Shown: positions 5,008 to 6,991 of the stretch, piece by piece
How the letters are laid out: the number at the start of each line of letters is the position of its first letter
Position numbering within the stretch: position 1 is the first letter of the stretch
From: Pseudomonadota bacterium
GTDB lineage: Bacteria > Pseudomonadota > Gammaproteobacteria > Burkholderiales > Burkholderiaceae
Assembly (NCBI GenBank): GCA_021778935.1
Contig: JAJYBQ010000133.1
Coordinates: 1 to 6,991, forward strand
Length of the DNA stretch: 6,991 nt
Direction: 5' to 3'
Program-made: the position numbers and the translations under genes
The notes under the pieces: model-generated
What the model was told of the DNA's origin: nothing
Database searches by the model: none
Seen by the model: only the letters and a program-made list of their open reading frames with translations

Positions 5008-6055
5008 GGCAAACCGACGCTCCGGCTGCGTTCCCCGCAGTTCCTCCGTGCGGCAGGATGGTCACCGTCGCGCTCATCCCGGCGCTGAGCGGGAGATCCG
5101 CGGGCTGGCTGTCGATATGGATGCGGACCGGGATGCGTTGCGCGAGCCGGACCCAGTCGAACACCGGATTGGCGTCGATCAGCAGATCGGGGCCGGTCGG
5201 GTTGTCGCGATCGCCGATGCCGCGGGCGATCGCCTCCACGGTTCCCGCCAGGCAGCGCGGATCGGAGAGCAGGCGGATCCGGGCGCGATCGCCGGGGTGG
5301 ATGTCGGTGAGTTTGCTTTCCTCGAAATAGCCGTAAAGGTAGTAGCTGTGGCGGTCGATCAGCGCCAGCACGGGCTGGCCGACGTGCACGTAGTCGCCGG
5401 GGCGCAGCAGCAGGTTGGTGACGAAGCCGTCGACGGGCGCGCGGATCTCGGTGCGCTGCAGATCCAGTTGCGCCAGTTGGAGCGCGGTGCGTGCGAGATC
5501 GCGTCGGGCGATCGCGCGGGCAGTGTCGGCGCGCGCCTGAGCGAGCCGGGATTGCGCGAGGTGCCAGGCGTTGCGCGCCATCGCGGCGGCGGCATCGGCA
5601 TCGTCGACCTCTTCGCGCGAGGTGGCGCCGTAGCCGCCTGCGAATCGGCGGCGCCGGGCCCGGTCTTCCTCCATCTGCATCGCCGTGCGGGCTTTGGCGA
5701 GATTTTCCTGGCGTTCGCGGACCTGCGCCCGCGCCGACTGCAGAGCGGCCTGCGCCATGGCGAGACGCGCCGCGGCCGTATCGGCGGCGTTGTGGAAGCG
5801 CGCGGCATCGACCGTGAACAGCAGGTCGCCGCGGCGCACCGGTTGGTTGTCGCGCACCGGCACGGTGTCGACCAGCCCTCCGACGTCGGGGGCGATGTGG
5901 ATGACGTCGGCGCGTACGCGCGCGTCGCGTGTCCAGGGCGTGTCGGCCTCGTGGGTCCAGAGGATGCGGGCCAGCAGTGCGGCGAGGACCAGTGCGGCAA
6001 CGGTCAACGCAATGCGTCCCAGGGGAAGTGCGCGCAGGGTGTGGGGAAGTTTCAT
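4985..6055 (-). CDS. HlyD/EmrA-type periplasmic adaptor of an efflux system
   Basis: A 356-residue membrane-fusion protein that bridges an inner-membrane pump to an outer-membrane channel, of the AaeA/EmrA type. Residues about 11-33 form one N-terminal transmembrane helix. The first half of the lipoyl-like domain is at about 45-85 (VIHIAPDVGGLVDTVPVRDN, then QPVRRGDLLFTVD). A long Ala/Arg/Gln-rich alpha-helical hairpin spans about 87-200, and the second half of the lipoyl-like domain follows at about 203-235 (TEIRAPVDGFVTNLLLRPGD). A beta-barrel part has YYLYGYFEESKL and IHPGDRARI, and PLSAGMSATVTILP ends the fold at about 322-335. The start at 6055 is chosen because it overlaps the DUF1656 stop (ATGA), typical of a translationally coupled operon, and places the membrane helix correctly. 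The last residues (GGPNGT) are read through the tRNA-like repeat, so the C-terminal tail may have been altered by the island. Likely substrates, by analogy with AaeAB or fusaric acid systems, are aromatic acids. Confidence 0.93.
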   Translation of the reverse strand: MKLPHTLRALPLGRIALTVAALVLAALLARILWTHEADTPWTRDARVRADVIHIAPDVGGLVDTVPVRDNQPVRRGDLLFTVDAARFHNAADTAAARLAMAQAALQSARAQVRERQENLAKARTAMQMEEDRARRRRFAGGYGATSREEVDDADAAAAMARNAWHLAQSRLAQARADTARAIARRDLARTALQLAQLDLQRTEIRAPVDGFVTNLLLRPGDYVHVGQPVLALIDRHSYYLYGYFEESKLTDIHPGDRARIRLLSDPRCLAGTVEAIARGIGDRDNPTGPDLLIDANPVFDWVRLAQRIPVRIHIDSQPADLPLSAGMSATVTILPHGGTAGNAAGASVCRGGPNGT

Positions 6056-6261
6056 GGCAGGACATGGCGCGATGCGAGCGCCAGGACACAAAAGAGGATG
6101 AGGAACAGGCTCAGTCGGAACAGCGATGGATGCCATACGCGGCGGTATACGGCATACCGGACCAGCACCTGATCGAGGACCGACCACAAGGCGGCGCTGA
6201 CGACGAGCAGCGCCAGGACGCCCGGAACCAGCACGCCGGTGAAGTCAAATTCGCGATGCAT
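6052..6261 (-). CDS. DUF1656 (AaeX-like) small inner-membrane protein
   Basis: A 69-residue protein with two predicted transmembrane helices (about residues 9-28 and 49-64) around a basic loop (VRYAVYRRVWHPSLFR). The opening MHREFDFTGVLVP and the VYRRVWHPSLFRL stretch are characteristic of DUF1656 proteins, which nearly always lie between or beside FUSC and HlyD genes in AaeXAB-type efflux operons; their exact role is unknown. The start at 6261 lies 17 bp inside the end of the FUSC gene, and the stop overlaps the adaptor ATG by ATGA. A longer upstream frame exists but only as a shadow of the FUSC gene. Confidence 0.93.
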   Translation of the reverse strand: MHREFDFTGVLVPGVLALLVVSAALWSVLDQVLVRYAVYRRVWHPSLFRLSLFLILFCVLALASRHVLP

Positions 6262-6991
6262 GGGACACCGGGGCGAGAGGCGTGCGCGCGAAGATCGGCG
6301 CGCGGGGGTCCTGCAGCGCGATGCGCAGTTGCAGGAGGTGCGCCCGCAATGGCGCCGGAGGGGTCGCGTCGAGGGCACGGGCGATGGCATCGAGGGCGGC
6401 TTGCCGGTCGGGTGTCGCGCTGCGGAAGAGCGCGGCCACGGCGCCGACGACCGCATCGCAGCGGATCCGCACCGCGGCCGGGGGAGCATGGTCGCGCAGG
6501 TCCTGCCGCAGTTCGATCAGCGCACGCGCGATTTCCTGCGTCACCAGCGACCACGAGACGATGCGGTCCACCTGATGGCCGCCGGTCGCGGTCTGTCGCA
6601 GCAATTGGCTCAGCAGGTCGCGGTGCACGCTCTCGAATCGGGACGCCAGGCCGTCGAGCGGGGCGCTCGCGGCAAGGTCGACCGTCGCGCGCAGGCGGGC
6701 CAGCGCCCGCCGCATCGATCCGCGGACCGGCAGCAGGGCGAAGCCCAGCACCGCGGCGAGCAGGCCGACGATCTCCGCGACGGCGCCATTGAAGAGACCG
6801 ATTGTCGATAGGCGCATGGGATTGTTGATCTGCAGATTGAGGAACATGCCGAGCATCGCACCCATGCCCACGCCGGCCCACCGGGGCCGGGTCCCGAGGT
6901 AGAACAGCACGGCCAGCAGCGGCAGGGTGACGGCAACCAGACCGGGGAAGCCGCCGCCGGGGAGCAGGGCGGCCACGACGATGGCGAGCAC
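6245..6991 (-). CDS. FUSC-family (AaeB-like) inner-membrane efflux component, C-terminal part
   Basis: The last 248 residues of a protein whose 5' end lies beyond base 6991; family members usually have about 650-750 residues. The visible part starts within the second membrane region, with hydrophobic helices at about residues 1-32 (IVVAALLPGGGFPGLVAVTL, PLLAVLFYLG), 38-55 (WAGVGMGAMLGMFLNLQI) and 63-88 (STIGLFNGAVAEIVGLLAAV). The rest is a soluble, helical, Arg/Ala/Leu-rich region ending RTPLAPVSHASRI, which fits the cytoplasmic C-terminal domain of this family. With the downstream DUF1656 and HlyD genes it forms a three-gene overlapping operon. AaeB relatives export p-hydroxybenzoate-like acids and FUSC relatives give fusaric acid resistance; the substrate here is unknown. 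The first ATG in view is probably internal. Confidence 0.88.
   Translation of the reverse strand: MLAIVVAALLPGGGFPGLVAVTLPLLAVLFYLGTRPRWAGVGMGAMLGMFLNLQINNPMRLSTIGLFNGAVAEIVGLLAAVLGFALLPVRGSMRRALARLRATVDLAASAPLDGLASRFESVHRDLLSQLLRQTATGGHQVDRIVSWSLVTQEIARALIELRQDLRDHAPPAAVRIRCDAVVGAVAALFRSATPDRQAALDAIARALDATPPAPLRAHLLQLRIALQDPRAPIFARTPLAPVSHASRI

Noticed and set aside
4931..6172. A 413-codon + strand open frame beginning at the regulator-like ATG
   Set aside because: Only its first nine or so codons resemble a gene. The rest is the antisense of the HlyD and DUF1656 genes, which have clear domains, overlapping starts and stops, and family-typical lengths. High G+C content keeps such shadow frames open.

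Overview
The window reads as chromosomal DNA of a high-G+C proteobacterium, most likely a betaproteobacterium. The evidence is the RpoD sequence, the rpoD/tRNA-Ile(CAU) neighbourhood, a PEP-CTERM protein and a FUSC/DUF1656/HlyD efflux cluster. No genus can be named from the sequence alone.

Layout: (1) 1-1002, the 3' part of rpoD (housekeeping sigma factor, + strand). (2) 1081-1157, an intact CCA-encoding tRNA with a CAU anticodon, best read as tRNA-Ile2. (3) 1158 to about 5007, an accessory segment that looks like a small, decayed genomic island in the tRNA 3' end. It holds a PEP-CTERM surface protein gene with a well-formed sigma-54 promoter (- strand), a patch of gene debris (a 93-bp copy of part of the neighbouring hlyD gene, then a broken vapC-like toxin gene), a - strand pair encoding a small secreted protein and a 58-residue lipoprotein, and a divergent LuxR-type regulator (+ strand). 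Its right edge carries the first codons of a lost second regulator gene, then a degenerate copy of the 3' half of the tRNA. (4) 4985-6991, a - strand efflux operon: a FUSC inner-membrane component (5' end outside the window), a DUF1656 small membrane protein and an HlyD-type periplasmic adaptor, in overlapping frames.

How the parts fit: rpoD, the tRNA and the efflux operon look like backbone. The DNA between the tRNA and its 3' remnant looks acquired and then eroded. No integrase, transposase or exosortase lies in the window, so the island is either a remnant or depended on functions encoded elsewhere. The cargo is envelope or surface proteins plus a regulator. The divergent layout suggests that the LuxR-type protein controls the secreted-protein/lipoprotein pair, but this is inference. 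The PEP-CTERM gene appears to be under separate RpoN control, as is known for PEP-CTERM regulons in related bacteria.

The most notable observations are the imperfect tRNA repeat marking the island, the in-frame remnant of a second regulator start (ATGA overlap) at the junction, the misplaced hlyD fragment fused to a dead vapC, the sigma-54 promoter, and a short lipoprotein gene with a strong Shine-Dalgarno sequence.
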